Below are positions 31,655 to 40,982 of a DNA stretch of 64,000 nucleotides, piece by piece (positions within the stretch are counted from its first letter, which is position 1; the number at the start of each line of letters is the position of its first letter). The notes below the pieces were generated by a model. That model saw nothing but the letters and a program-made list of their open reading frames with translations. It searched no databases and was not told where the DNA came from. The position numbers and the translations under genes are program-made. This DNA is from Bacteroidetes bacterium UBA1947 (lineage in GTDB: Bacteria; Bacteroidota; Bacteroidia; Chitinophagales; Chitinophagaceae): assembly GCA_002336915.1 (NCBI GenBank), contig DDET01000047.1:86162-150161 (forward strand), written 5' to 3'.

Positions 31655-34075
31655 TTATTTTTTTGTAAGAGCAAAATCGAGCACCTCGTTCATCTCGCTC
31701 ACATAATGGAACCTGAGGCCCCTGATGTATTCTTTATTGATCTCCTCGATATCTTTTTCATTCTGCTTGCAGAGTATCACATCCTTAATTCCTGCGCGTT
31801 TTGCTGCCAGTACCTTCTCCTTTATCCCACCCACGGGCAGCACCAGCCCGCGCAGCGTTATCTCGCCCGTCATCGCCAGGTATGGCTTTACCTTGCGCCC
31901 GGTAAATGCCGAAGCAAGCGAGGTAAGCATGGTTACACCCGCACTTGGCCCATCTTTAGGCACAGCACCTTCCGGCACATGGATATGAATATTATACTCC
32001 TCGAATTTTTCCGGCGGGATATTATACTCGGCAGCATGCTGCTTAAGGTACGACAAAGCCGTTGATGCGCTTTCCTTCATTACATTGCCCAGGTTACCCG
32101 TAAGCGTAAGCCCACCCTTACCTTTCGAAAGTCCTGCCTCTATAAACAAGATATCACCACCCACCTGTGTCCAGGCAAGGCCCACAGTAACACCTGAGGG
32201 ATGCCCCTTGGTATAAATATCATTATTGAATTTAGGCTTGCCTAAAACTTTTTCTATATGCTCAACAGTGATTTGCGGTGCCACCTCATCCATAGCCACT
32301 TCTTTGGCTACCGAGCGCATTATGGCAGCCAGCACCCTGTCCAGCTCACGCACACCCGATTCGCGCGTGTATTCCTGTGTTAGCTTACTCAATATCTTAT
32401 CTGATATCCGCAATGGTATCTTTGAAAGCCCGTGCAGTTCCTTTTGCTTTGGGATAAGATGGCGTTTGGCTATTTCTATTTTTTCTTCGATAGAATATCC
32501 GGTGAGTTGTATGATCTCAAGACGATCGCGCAGTGCAGGCTGTATGTCGCTCAGGCTATTTGCCGTGGCGATGAACAGCACTTTCGAGAGATCAAATTCC
32601 AGCTCAAGATAATTATCATAGAATGAGTTGTTCTGCTCAGGGTCCAGCACTTCAAGCAATGCCGAACTTGGATCTCCACGAAAATCTTTGCCTATCTTAT
32701 CTATTTCGTCCAGTATAAAAACGGGGTTTGCTGTTTTTATCTTTCTCAACGACTGAACGATACGGCCCGGCATAGCACCTATATAGGTCTTACGATGCCC
32801 GCGCAACTCGCTTTCGTCATGTAGGCCGCCAAGGCTCAGTCGCACATATTTACGGTTAATAGCATTGGCAATGCTGCGCCCCAGCGATGTCTTACCTATA
32901 CCGGGAGGACCCACAAAACATAATATCGGCGATTTCATATCGCCCTTCAGCTTCAGTACAGCAAGGTATTCCAGTATGCGGTCTTTGATCTTGTCCATGC
33001 CATAGTGGTCGGCATCCAGCACATTCTGGGCATTCTTCAGGTCGTAACTATCCTGCGTGTACGTGCCCCAGGGCAGGTCCAGCATCAGGTCCAGGTGATT
33101 GTATATAACCGAATAGTCGGGCGTGCTGGGATGCATACGCTCCAGCTTCTCTATATTTTTCTGGAAAAGCTCTTTTGCCGCTTCCGTGAATTTTACGCCT
33201 TCAGCACGCTTTTGCAGGTCTCTTATCTCGCGCTCGTTGGGGTCTCCGCCCAGTTCCTCGCGGATAGACTTCATCTGCTGCTGCAAAAAATACTCACGCT
33301 GCTGCTTGTCTATGTCTGCACGGGTTTTATTTGTGATTTCGTTTTTCAGCTCCACCAGCTGCAGCTCGGCCTGCAGCATTTGCAGCAGGCGCTCAGCACG
33401 TACTTTTACATTATTTTCCTCCAGCAGCGCCTGCTTGTCCAGCAGCTTTGCATTCAGGTTGGACGCTACAAAGTGCATCAGGAAAGATTGTTGTTCAATA
33501 TTGCGCAATACTATGCTCGTCTCATTGGGCATGTTTGACGATGACTGTGCTATACGCTCGGAGTAATCCTTAACCGAGGAGATCATTGCTTCGAACTCCG
33601 CATCTTCTTTAGGGAAATTATCTTCCAAATACCTTATCTGCGCCGTATAATATGGGTCCACTTGCGTATAAGCCTCAATGTGTATGCGCATACGGCCCAT
33701 TATGAAAATAGTGGTATTCCCGTCGGGCATTTTTATTTGCTTCACTATCCTTGCCAGGGTGCCCGTCTGGTAGATATCTTCCGGCATCGGGTCATCTTCG
33801 TTACTATCCTTCTGTGCCACCACACCTATCCATTTACCATTCTTTTGCGCTTCCGTAATAGCCCTTACGGACTTTTCACGCGCAACTGTGATAGGCAATA
33901 CTACATTAGGAAACAATACGGTGTTACGCAGGGCTATGATCGGCAATTCTGTGGGGAGGCTGCCTTTTTCGCTTTCATCAAATTCTTCTTCACCCAGTGG
34001 TACTATGGGCATGAACTCCATTTCCTGTTCCGACTGGTTCAGATACATATTCAACATCGACTTTATTTCAGACAT
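31655..34075 (-). CDS. lon: ATP-dependent protease Lon
   Basis: An 806-residue cytoplasmic AAA+ protease. The N-terminal substrate domain begins near PIIALRNTVLFPNVVLP; the ATPase has Walker A GPPGIGKTS and Walker B FILDEIDKIG; the protease domain has KDGPSAGVTM with catalytic Ser (about 711) and Lys in GGIKEKVLAAKR (about 754). Length and domain order are those of normal Lon. It degrades misfolded and regulatory proteins. Bacterial Lon also controls antitoxins and phage-related regulators. Monocistronic. Confidence 0.96.
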   Translation of the reverse strand: MSEIKSMLNMYLNQSEQEMEFMPIVPLGEEEFDESEKGSLPTELPIIALRNTVLFPNVVLPITVAREKSVRAITEAQKNGKWIGVVAQKDSNEDDPMPEDIYQTGTLARIVKQIKMPDGNTTIFIMGRMRIHIEAYTQVDPYYTAQIRYLEDNFPKEDAEFEAMISSVKDYSERIAQSSSNMPNETSIVLRNIEQQSFLMHFVASNLNAKLLDKQALLEENNVKVRAERLLQMLQAELQLVELKNEITNKTRADIDKQQREYFLQQQMKSIREELGGDPNEREIRDLQKRAEGVKFTEAAKELFQKNIEKLERMHPSTPDYSVIYNHLDLMLDLPWGTYTQDSYDLKNAQNVLDADHYGMDKIKDRILEYLAVLKLKGDMKSPILCFVGPPGIGKTSLGRSIANAINRKYVRLSLGGLHDESELRGHRKTYIGAMPGRIVQSLRKIKTANPVFILDEIDKIGKDFRGDPSSALLEVLDPEQNNSFYDNYLELEFDLSKVLFIATANSLSDIQPALRDRLEIIQLTGYSIEEKIEIAKRHLIPKQKELHGLSKIPLRISDKILSKLTQEYTRESGVRELDRVLAAIMRSVAKEVAMDEVAPQITVEHIEKVLGKPKFNNDIYTKGHPSGVTVGLAWTQVGGDILFIEAGLSKGKGGLTLTGNLGNVMKESASTALSYLKQHAAEYNIPPEKFEEYNIHIHVPEGAVPKDGPSAGVTMLTSLASAFTGRKVKPYLAMTGEITLRGLVLPVGGIKEKVLAAKRAGIKDVILCKQNEKDIEEINKEYIRGLRFHYVSEMNEVLDFALTKK

Positions 34076-34296
34076 TATGACAATCTTTTCCCCGGTTTAT
34101 ATTAAAGAGGAAGGCAAATATAAGGGGCAATAGCTATGCCAAAGACGCTAAACCTGTAATTTTTGCAGGGCGTATGGTACTTTATAACAAACCGCTTAAA
34201 TATATTTCCCGGTAAATACTAAATAATAACCCGGGCCTATACAACCTGCCTATACAGATATTATTTAGGTTCAGGTATAATGGTGCTCTGCATCTC

Positions 34297-35436
34297 CTAC
34301 TTCAACACCTCTTCCAGTTTGGCATCCAGGTCATCACCTCTCAGATCGTGTGCTATGATCTTGCCCGATGGGTCAATAAGAAAATTGGAAGGTATCGACT
34401 GTACACCATAAGTAGCTGCCACCGGCGATTGCCATCCCTGCAGGTCGCTCACGTGTGTCCACTCCAGCTTATCATGGGCTATGGCCTCGGCCCATTTATC
34501 CTTATCGCTATCCAGCGACACGCTGAATACCGTAAAGTTCTTGCTTTTGAATTTATTATACGCGGCCACTACATTCGGGTTTTCGTGGCGGCAGGGTGCA
34601 CACCAGGATGCCCAGAAATCGAGCAGTACATATTTCCCTTTCAGGGAAGACAGGGACGCTTTTTTGCCGGCAGGTGTCGCGAGATCGATATCGGGCGCCG
34701 GCGAACCTTCTGCAGGGCCGCTGCTTGCCTCGGCAGGCGCAGCCTGGCCCGACTCAGCCAACATTTTGTTCAGCCTTGCCTCAAATTCCTTCACATGTGT
34801 TGCCTGCGGGAAGCGCTTACTCAAACCATCAGTGAATGAAGCAAGAAACTCCTTTTCCACCATCGGGTTCAGCATCTGTGCCGCAAAAATAGCTACAGGG
34901 AAAAATTTGCTGGTATCTGCATACATTTCTATGAAACGGGTGAACTTGAACTTAAAGTCATTCATGTCTTTTTCTGCAGTCGCACTAAGGCTGTCATTGC
35001 CTTTTGCCCGCAAGCTGTCCATTATAATACTCATTGTATTGATATCACGCAGGTGTTCCCTCACTGTCGTGATGAATTTCTTCATGCTCGATGAGCCGGC
35101 CGATCCTGCCACGTCATAATTTTCAAAACTGTTCCAGTCGCCCGTTACTTTTACATTGCCCTTATCAATAGCCAATAAAATGAAACGATTACCGTTAAAC
35201 CTGAGACGATACAGGTTATCCTCCGGCGTGCTGCCCGAAACCTCGAAATGACCCTTGGCATCACTTTTCGCAGAGTCTATTACCCGGATCTCATTAATAC
35301 CTATCTCCTCCAGCATCACCGTCTGCCCGGGCATATTTGCCAGCTCGCCTATCACAGTAAATTTATTCTTGTTCGTCTTACAGGCTGCAAGCGAAAACAG
35401 TGTAAATAGTAAAAAAAGTAAAGATCTATATCTCAT
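34297..35436 (-). CDS. TlpA-like thioredoxin-fold lipoprotein with DUF4369
   Basis: A 379-residue lipoprotein (lipobox LAAC, Cys near residue 19). The N-terminal DUF4369 domain (KFTVIGELANMPGQTVMLEE) is followed by a helical middle and a C-terminal thioredoxin-like domain with redox motif WCAPC in DFWASWCAPCRHENP near residue 284. This arrangement is common in Bacteroidetes. It is expected to face the periplasm and reduce or oxidise disulphides, perhaps in cytochrome maturation. It is divergent from the PadR gene. Confidence 0.87.
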   Translation of the reverse strand: MRYRSLLFLLFTLFSLAACKTNKNKFTVIGELANMPGQTVMLEEIGINEIRVIDSAKSDAKGHFEVSGSTPEDNLYRLRFNGNRFILLAIDKGNVKVTGDWNSFENYDVAGSAGSSSMKKFITTVREHLRDINTMSIIMDSLRAKGNDSLSATAEKDMNDFKFKFTRFIEMYADTSKFFPVAIFAAQMLNPMVEKEFLASFTDGLSKRFPQATHVKEFEARLNKMLAESGQAAPAEASSGPAEGSPAPDIDLATPAGKKASLSSLKGKYVLLDFWASWCAPCRHENPNVVAAYNKFKSKNFTVFSVSLDSDKDKWAEAIAHDKLEWTHVSDLQGWQSPVAATYGVQSIPSNFLIDPSGKIIAHDLRGDDLDAKLEEVLK

Positions 35437-35607
35437 CCGGGTGGTTTTTATTATTGCTGCAAACCTAGTTAAATTTTCGATTGCTTATGTGGCAGAAAAG
35501 TTAATTCATGCAGGTTTAGCTGTATTTATCTGCCACAGGACCGTCTTATTTACCGGTAGTTTTTCCAAAATCATTGGCCACCTAAGTGCAAAAACAGGTA
35601 CCATGCA

Positions 35608-35637
35608 TTGCATAATACTATTTTTTACCTACCTTTG
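35608..35637 (+). promoter_or_regulatory. Promoter of the padR-pspC operon
   Basis: TTG at 35608-35610, 19 bases, then TACCTTTG at 35630-35637: a full match to the Bacteroidetes promoter. The ATG of padR is 18 bases downstream. Confidence 0.7.
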
Positions 35638-35655
35638 TAATGTAAAAGGAATGAT

Positions 35656-35988
35656 ATGAATGTGGACAATACAGAATCGCAGATGAGAAAAGGCCTTTTG
35701 GAGTTATGCATCCTGGGCATTATACAAAGGCAGAAAGAAGTTTACCCCAGTGATATCCTTGAGCAGCTCAAAGAGGCAAAGCTAGTAGTGCTTGAAGGCA
35801 CCCTATATCCATTGCTTACCCGGCTCAAGAATGCGGGTATGCTCAGCTATCGCTGGGAAGAATCGACATCGGGCCCTCCGCGTAAGTATTATGCGCTCAC
35901 CAAAACAGGCCTTAAATTTTACGCACAGCTGCGCCATACCTGGGATGAATTAAGTAAAGCAGTAGATCATTTAACCACATCTTTATAA
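35656..35988 (+). CDS. PadR-family transcriptional regulator
   Basis: A 110-residue winged-helix regulator: RKGLLELCILGIIQ starts helix 1, VVLEGTLYPLLTRLKNAGML is the recognition helix and its lead, and SGPPRKYYALTKTG is the wing typical of PadR. It is cotranscribed with a PspC-domain gene 11 bases downstream, a pairing common in Gram-positive and Bacteroidetes genomes, and probably represses the operon in the absence of membrane or drug stress. Effector unknown. Confidence 0.9.
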   Translation: MNVDNTESQMRKGLLELCILGIIQRQKEVYPSDILEQLKEAKLVVLEGTLYPLLTRLKNAGMLSYRWEESTSGPPRKYYALTKTGLKFYAQLRHTWDELSKAVDHLTTSL

Positions 35989-35999
35989 ATCAATTTTTT

Positions 36000-36680
36000 A
36001 TGCAACGCATCATACAGATAAATATAGCCGGCAGTGTTATCCCGATAGAGGAAGATGCCTACCAGGTCCTAAAAGACTACCTGAATGCATTGGAACGTCT
36101 CTTCGTAGCCGAGGAAGGTAATGACGAGATCATACAGGATATTGAATTCCGTATCGCCGAATTATTCAGTATCCGCCTGCAGAACAATATCCCCGCCATC
36201 GACCGCAGCGACGTGCAGAAAGTAATAGACACTCTCGGGCCTGCCCATGAACTGAACGAAGATCCTGCGACGGGCAAAACCACCAATTTACCTGTACCTT
36301 ATTCAAGACCTGCGAACAATCAACAAGGTCAGCAGCAATACCAATCTTCCCACCGCAGGTTGTTCCGCAATACCAACGATAAGATGATAGGCGGTGTATG
36401 CAGCGGTCTGGCCAATTATTTTGATATCGACCCGGTAATAGTACGCCTTGTTTTTGCAGCACTGTTCTTCGGTTTGGGTGTGGGCCTTATTGCATACATT
36501 ATTGCCTGGGCGGTAATACCCGCGCCCAGGACACCAGAGGAATTCGCACAGATGACAGGCGGCACGCCCATGGATATCCACAGCATGGCCCGCAATATGA
36601 GCGGAGAATTACAGGATCTTAAAAAGCGCGGCGAAGAAATGAGCCGCGAACTAAAGGACTTTTTTAACAAGAAAAAATAA
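36000..36680 (+). CDS. PspC-domain membrane protein
   Basis: A 226-residue protein. The N-terminal 100 residues are an acidic helical domain (EEDAYQVLKDYLNALERLF) often joined to PspC in Bacteroidetes. A polar Gln/Ser-rich linker leads to the PspC domain RNTNDKMIGGVCSGLANYF with the membrane hairpin VRLVFAALFFGLGVGLIAYI near residues 145-165. A basic/acidic helical tail ends it. PspC proteins sense or answer envelope stress. PadR upstream is its likely regulator. Confidence 0.87.
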   Translation: MQRIIQINIAGSVIPIEEDAYQVLKDYLNALERLFVAEEGNDEIIQDIEFRIAELFSIRLQNNIPAIDRSDVQKVIDTLGPAHELNEDPATGKTTNLPVPYSRPANNQQGQQQYQSSHRRLFRNTNDKMIGGVCSGLANYFDIDPVIVRLVFAALFFGLGVGLIAYIIAWAVIPAPRTPEEFAQMTGGTPMDIHSMARNMSGELQDLKKRGEEMSRELKDFFNKKK

Positions 36681-36694
36681 CGGCTCGGGCAAGC

Positions 36695-37420
36695 CTAAAA
36701 GACCACCAGTTCCGTACCCCTCAATATGGGCACTACGGGGTGCAGGTTTAGGCTGGCACAATATTCCATGTCCTGCTCAAGCCCATATGCTGCAAGGCGC
36801 TTATAATGGCTCGACTCTTTTAAGAACGAGATGATATCCTTTCCGCCGGAGGCATTGTAAATATACATTGCTGCACGTGTGCTGTCGCAGTTAATATCAT
36901 ACTGATCCTGTAGCAGGCTCGCAACAGCTCCTGCAAACAGGGTATCCTCCAGGTTAAAGCGGTCTTTCCATGCCGAGCAAGCCAGTAATACATTCCTGTT
37001 TTGCTTTGCAAGAAAATCACACACAGCTTCAAGGTTAAGGAAGGATCCGGTAATTATCGTTGCAGCATCTTTAACCATATGCAGCAGCCGTGTACCGTTG
37101 GTAGTAGTCAGTACCAGTGTTTTCCCTTTTACAAAATCTGCAGGGTACTCGGATGGAGAGTTACCATGTTCCAGGCCTTCAGCTATTTTGCCGTCGCGTT
37201 CGCCTGCAGTGATACTATTAGAAATTTGTTTGCCGAGATCTATACATTCAGCTACACTCGCCACAGGGATCACCCGCGTCGCGCCGTTGTGCAATGCGGC
37301 AGCAATGGTGGATGTAGCACGGAATATATCAATAATGACTACTACCGTATCTTTTGTATCGTATAGATTGAGCAGGGCTGGTGATAAACAAACCTCAAGC
37401 TTTGGCCGGCTACCGGGCAT
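36695..37420 (-). CDS. comB: 2-phosphosulfolactate phosphatase family protein (ComB)
   Basis: A 241-residue cytoplasmic protein of the ComB family: VVVIIDIFRATSTIAAAL near residue 30, GERDGKIAEGLEHGNSPSEY around 75-95 and LTTTNGTRLL near 105 are the family blocks with the Asp and Arg residues of the Mg-dependent phosphatase site. In methanogens ComB acts in coenzyme M synthesis; in Bacteroidetes the substrate may be 2-phosphosulfolactate on a sulfolipid route, or other. It is convergent to the PspC gene, ending 14 bases from it. Confidence 0.82.
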   Translation of the reverse strand: MPGSRPKLEVCLSPALLNLYDTKDTVVVIIDIFRATSTIAAALHNGATRVIPVASVAECIDLGKQISNSITAGERDGKIAEGLEHGNSPSEYPADFVKGKTLVLTTTNGTRLLHMVKDAATIITGSFLNLEAVCDFLAKQNRNVLLACSAWKDRFNLEDTLFAGAVASLLQDQYDINCDSTRAAMYIYNASGGKDIISFLKESSHYKRLAAYGLEQDMEYCASLNLHPVVPILRGTELVVF

Positions 37421-37495
37421 ATCTCTTTACTTTTTATGATCGCCTGCAAGATAAAATTAATCGTGTACAGGTAGCTACCTGCCGCGGATATAATT

Positions 37496-37522
37496 AAAAA
37501 CGCCACGTAATGTACGTGGCGC
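37496..37522 (-). terminator. Terminator of the gldKLMN operon
   Basis: Read on the minus strand, GCGCCACGTA and TACGTGGCG form a stem of 9 bp or more around CAT-type loop bases, followed by TTTTTAATTA. It lies 23 bases past the gldN stop. Confidence 0.75.
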
Positions 37523-37544
37523 TTTTCGTATCGTTAGCAGGTTA

Positions 37545-38450
37545 TTAATATACCCACATGTCATGTTCTTTATTGAAGATGTCTTCACCAGCACGTTGTC
37601 CTTCGTAAAGTGATTCCATCTGGCTGTAGTTCTGCTCCCTGAATGACATATCGTAAGGGTTGCTGATCTTAACAATATGGCTGGAGAACCTGCGGGACTC
37701 AAAGAAATCATCCCAGGTTACACGTGCCACATCGTTTTCAGGATTGAATACCTCGTACTGGGCCAATAGTTCACGCGATTCAGGAAAGTATACCCAGAAC
37801 ATTGGCTTAGATGCACGGTAACTTCCGTCTTCATTATAAATATCCTGCAGTGGCGCTATGCCCACTATTCTCACTACCATTTTACCCACATTGCGGTCAA
37901 ATATCCAGTCTTCTTTAAGCCTGTATTTGGTAACGCTTTCCGGGTTGAACTCCTTGCGGGTTACTTTCATCTGCATATCACCTGTTACCGGGTCTTCAGC
38001 ATATGTAGTATCCAGCTTGCCTTGCAGCATTTCGTTTATCTGGTCTTTAGTAAGCGCCGTTGTAAAGCGATCATCAAAGTTAGAATAGGCCTTTACCTTA
38101 CCCTTCTTGATACCATCAAGCAGTATTTCTATGAAATAACCGCCACCGGTATTTTCATCGCCGGGATAACGGAAAGCAACATTCTGCCTTTCGCGGGTAT
38201 CGATCTCGCGCCATGCACGTTTCTTCCACAGAACGTCAGCTTCGCGAACCGATTGCCAGTCAAGTGACTTGGAGATATGTGCAACACGATCTATTACACC
38301 GTCGCGTACAAGCGATGGTTGCCAGTTCTTGTTAACAGCTCCACCTGGCATATAACCTGTTTCAGGATCGCTATTCTGAGCAAATGCAACACCGCCGACA
38401 AAAAGTAGAGCAGTAGAAGCTGCAAGTTTGTATGATCTTAGGATATTCAT
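37545..38450 (-). CDS. gldN: Gliding motility / T9SS protein GldN
   Basis: A 301-residue periplasmic protein of the T9SS outer-membrane ring. The signal peptide ends VAFA before Gln (QNSDPETGY). The mature part has DVLWKKRAWREIDTRERQN near residue 75, and the GldN-type C-terminal FESRRFSSHIVKISNPYDMS. GldN pairs with GldK in the ring on the inner face of the outer membrane. It is the last gene of gldKLMN and lies 28 bases from gldM. Confidence 0.92.
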   Translation of the reverse strand: MNILRSYKLAASTALLFVGGVAFAQNSDPETGYMPGGAVNKNWQPSLVRDGVIDRVAHISKSLDWQSVREADVLWKKRAWREIDTRERQNVAFRYPGDENTGGGYFIEILLDGIKKGKVKAYSNFDDRFTTALTKDQINEMLQGKLDTTYAEDPVTGDMQMKVTRKEFNPESVTKYRLKEDWIFDRNVGKMVVRIVGIAPLQDIYNEDGSYRASKPMFWVYFPESRELLAQYEVFNPENDVARVTWDDFFESRRFSSHIVKISNPYDMSFREQNYSQMESLYEGQRAGEDIFNKEHDMWVY

Positions 38451-38478
38451 GATCCTTGTATGATTTGCTTAGTTAAAA

Positions 38479-40026
38479 TTAATTTAATGATATCAACATT
38501 GAAGGTAACGAACGTGGTGTATTATCTGGTCCAACAGCTTTAATATCTTCTATAAATATTTTATCACCTGCGTGAGCCCTGTCAATAGCTTGCATTACCT
38601 GTGCGTTGGTTTTGAACAATGGGCCTGTTACAGGGAACGGTCCAATATACTCACCGCGCTTCGGCAACATACTAAAGTTAAAACTACGAACAACAAACCT
38701 TGCATCAAAGTCAAATCCTTTCAGGGAAGCGACCACACCCAGCTGTGCCTTAAAGATATCAGCCCTTATCACGCCACCTGGCTTACCAGCTATTTCAGCA
38801 ACCGGATCTGGAATAAATTTAACGCGAACTTCCATGCTACCTACCTTCTTGATACCGCCCGCCGCCTTATCATTGGCCATGATCTCAGCAGTAACTTTGC
38901 CCTGTTGCTTTACCATTACTTCGTAGTGGCCCAGCTCTTTAGGCGTTACTGTAGCGCCGGGTATGTTCAAAGAAACATCCTGTATAGAATAACCCGCTGC
39001 CGATACTGTTACCGGGTTAGGTACACCTATATAGAACACGTTCATCTTATCAAGCTGCATTGACGCACCGGTAGAACCCACCATATATTGGAATTCATAT
39101 GGCTTGGTCTCTATGTGGTCACCCATGTTTAGAGATACTGTACCTTTAATTGTCTGAAGACCAACGCCACTCGCTACAGTCTCCCATGAGGCAACACCAT
39201 CTTTCGCAGGGTTTACTTTACCACTGCTTGCAGTTACCGTGGGTTGTATCGTCCTGTTATAAGCTGCAAGCATAATAGAAGCTTCAACTTTCTGGCCTGC
39301 AAGTGCATAACTCGTCTTAGGAACCGCTATCGCTTGTATCGCATCAAACTTAAGATCAGTGCTGTGCGCCTCATCAAATAACTTGTTTACGATCAAAGCT
39401 TCACTGTTACGTACGTCATTTTGGAACTTAGATATCAGCGTAAGGGCGGCAACTGTTGGCATACTATGGAAGTATGCTACTTTCCAATCACCCTGCGGAT
39501 TGTTATCCGAAGGCTTAGGCTTGTCGATCTTCAAAGGTATAAGCGGCTCAATGATCTTTTGGTCAGGAGCATCAAGTTTGCTAATGAGCAATTCGCGAAG
39601 TGCCTGAAGTTTATTTTTCAACGAATCCCCACCATTTCTCTCAACAAGTAATAATGTAGTCGCATTGATATCATCTTCCCTTTTGGGTTCACCGGTTTCT
39701 GTTCTTCCGCCTGTCTCAGCTATGATACGGTCCTTCCAGTTCTCAAGATATTTAACCATCTGCTCAGACTGTGCCTTTACTTCATCAGCCCGAACTTTAT
39801 AAGGATGCACTTTCTCATACTTTCCTGCCATCTTTTCATTCGCATCTATCAATTCATACATATCCTTATTCTTAGACTCAATTGAAGTATTGGACTTAAG
39901 GATACTCTCATTGATTACTTTGAAAGCATGCAGAATTTCATTCGATACGTTTAGGGCCAGCAGTGCCGTCAAAACCAGATACATCAGGTTGATCATTATC
40001 TGCCGCGTCTCTTTAGGTATAGACAT
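38479..40026 (-). CDS. gldM: Gliding motility / T9SS motor protein GldM
   Basis: A 515-residue protein anchored by one N-terminal helix (RQIMINLMYLVLTALLALNV) and projecting into the periplasm as a dimeric shaft of tandem domains. Other GldM features are NEILHAFKVINESIL after the helix and the C-terminal FNFSMLPKRGEYIGPFPVTG. With GldL it forms the proton-driven motor that powers T9SS secretion and gliding. Length is normal. 74 bases separate it from gldL. Confidence 0.94.
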   Translation of the reverse strand: MSIPKETRQIMINLMYLVLTALLALNVSNEILHAFKVINESILKSNTSIESKNKDMYELIDANEKMAGKYEKVHPYKVRADEVKAQSEQMVKYLENWKDRIIAETGGRTETGEPKREDDINATTLLLVERNGGDSLKNKLQALRELLISKLDAPDQKIIEPLIPLKIDKPKPSDNNPQGDWKVAYFHSMPTVAALTLISKFQNDVRNSEALIVNKLFDEAHSTDLKFDAIQAIAVPKTSYALAGQKVEASIMLAAYNRTIQPTVTASSGKVNPAKDGVASWETVASGVGLQTIKGTVSLNMGDHIETKPYEFQYMVGSTGASMQLDKMNVFYIGVPNPVTVSAAGYSIQDVSLNIPGATVTPKELGHYEVMVKQQGKVTAEIMANDKAAGGIKKVGSMEVRVKFIPDPVAEIAGKPGGVIRADIFKAQLGVVASLKGFDFDARFVVRSFNFSMLPKRGEYIGPFPVTGPLFKTNAQVMQAIDRAHAGDKIFIEDIKAVGPDNTPRSLPSMLISLN

Positions 40027-40100
40027 TCTCTAACGTTTACTAAGTTAATATTTTTAAAAAAATCGTCCTAAATAATTACTTATTTCCGACTATACGAATA

Positions 40101-40916
40101 TTAGCGGCCCTGCATTGCAGACAGCATGTTGCCATATATCTGGTTAAGTGTGCCCAGGTTCTTGGCAAGCAATCCTATCTGGTCTTTAGCTGCTTTAGCA
40201 TCTTCTGCACTTGCAGCCATAGCATCCGAAGCACTTACCAGATTGCTGTAGAACCTGTTCATCGCTTTCAGGTGGTTGTTTGCATCCTGCAGTTCAACTT
40301 CATATATCTGGTTTAGAGAACCTAAATTCCTTGACAATACCTGTACCTGCTCGTGGAACCTTGTAGTATCTTCAGCTGCATTGTTGAATGATGCCATCGT
40401 CTGGGTTGCACCCGCAAATGTATCTTTCATCTGGCCTAAAGCTGTAGCTGCTTCACGTGCGCTCTGAGAATATTCAGCTGTAGAAGCTGTAACATCGCTC
40501 ATGTCTTTTATCTGGTCAACTGCTTGTCCAAAACGCATGAAATTTTCTCCCAGTCTGCGGATATTGGCAGGTGTCATCTGGGCTTCCTCCATCATTTTGT
40601 CAAGAGACAGTGTTGGAGAACCTTTGGTTCCTGATTCGAATTTTATACCCTTACGGTATGCTTCCACGTGTGGATTCTCGTCAATGTCTGGGTAGAAACG
40701 CTCCCAATAGTAATCCTTATGCGGAGGCAGGATACCAAGCATCGCAAAGATGAAGGCTTCTGTACACATACCTGCTGTAAGCATTGCACCTGCACCGGGC
40801 CAGTGCTGAATTTTGAAAAGGGCTCCCAACAGTACCACAGAGGCACCCAAACCAATGATGAAGTTTTTTACGTATTTACCCTGTTTGGTTTCGAAAAACA
40901 GAATTACAGAATTCAT
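40101..40916 (-). CDS. gldL: Gliding motility / T9SS motor protein GldL
   Basis: A 271-residue protein with two N-terminal membrane helices (residues about 17-35 and 42-65: NFIIGLGASVVLLGALFKIQ then AGMCTEAFIFAMLGILPP) and a cytoplasmic helical tail. Membrane Glu in CTEAF is in the place expected for proton coupling in GldL. The tail contains repeated coiled-coil blocks (VLSRNLGSLNQIYEVEL and LLAKNLGTLNQIYGNML). It forms the ring around GldM dimers. Confidence 0.93.
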   Translation of the reverse strand: MNSVILFFETKQGKYVKNFIIGLGASVVLLGALFKIQHWPGAGAMLTAGMCTEAFIFAMLGILPPHKDYYWERFYPDIDENPHVEAYRKGIKFESGTKGSPTLSLDKMMEEAQMTPANIRRLGENFMRFGQAVDQIKDMSDVTASTAEYSQSAREAATALGQMKDTFAGATQTMASFNNAAEDTTRFHEQVQVLSRNLGSLNQIYEVELQDANNHLKAMNRFYSNLVSASDAMAASAEDAKAAKDQIGLLAKNLGTLNQIYGNMLSAMQGR

Positions 40917-40982
40917 ATTACTATTGTGTTTTCTAACGTGTTTTAAAAAATAGTATTTATTAGTTTATCCTCTTATTCAATT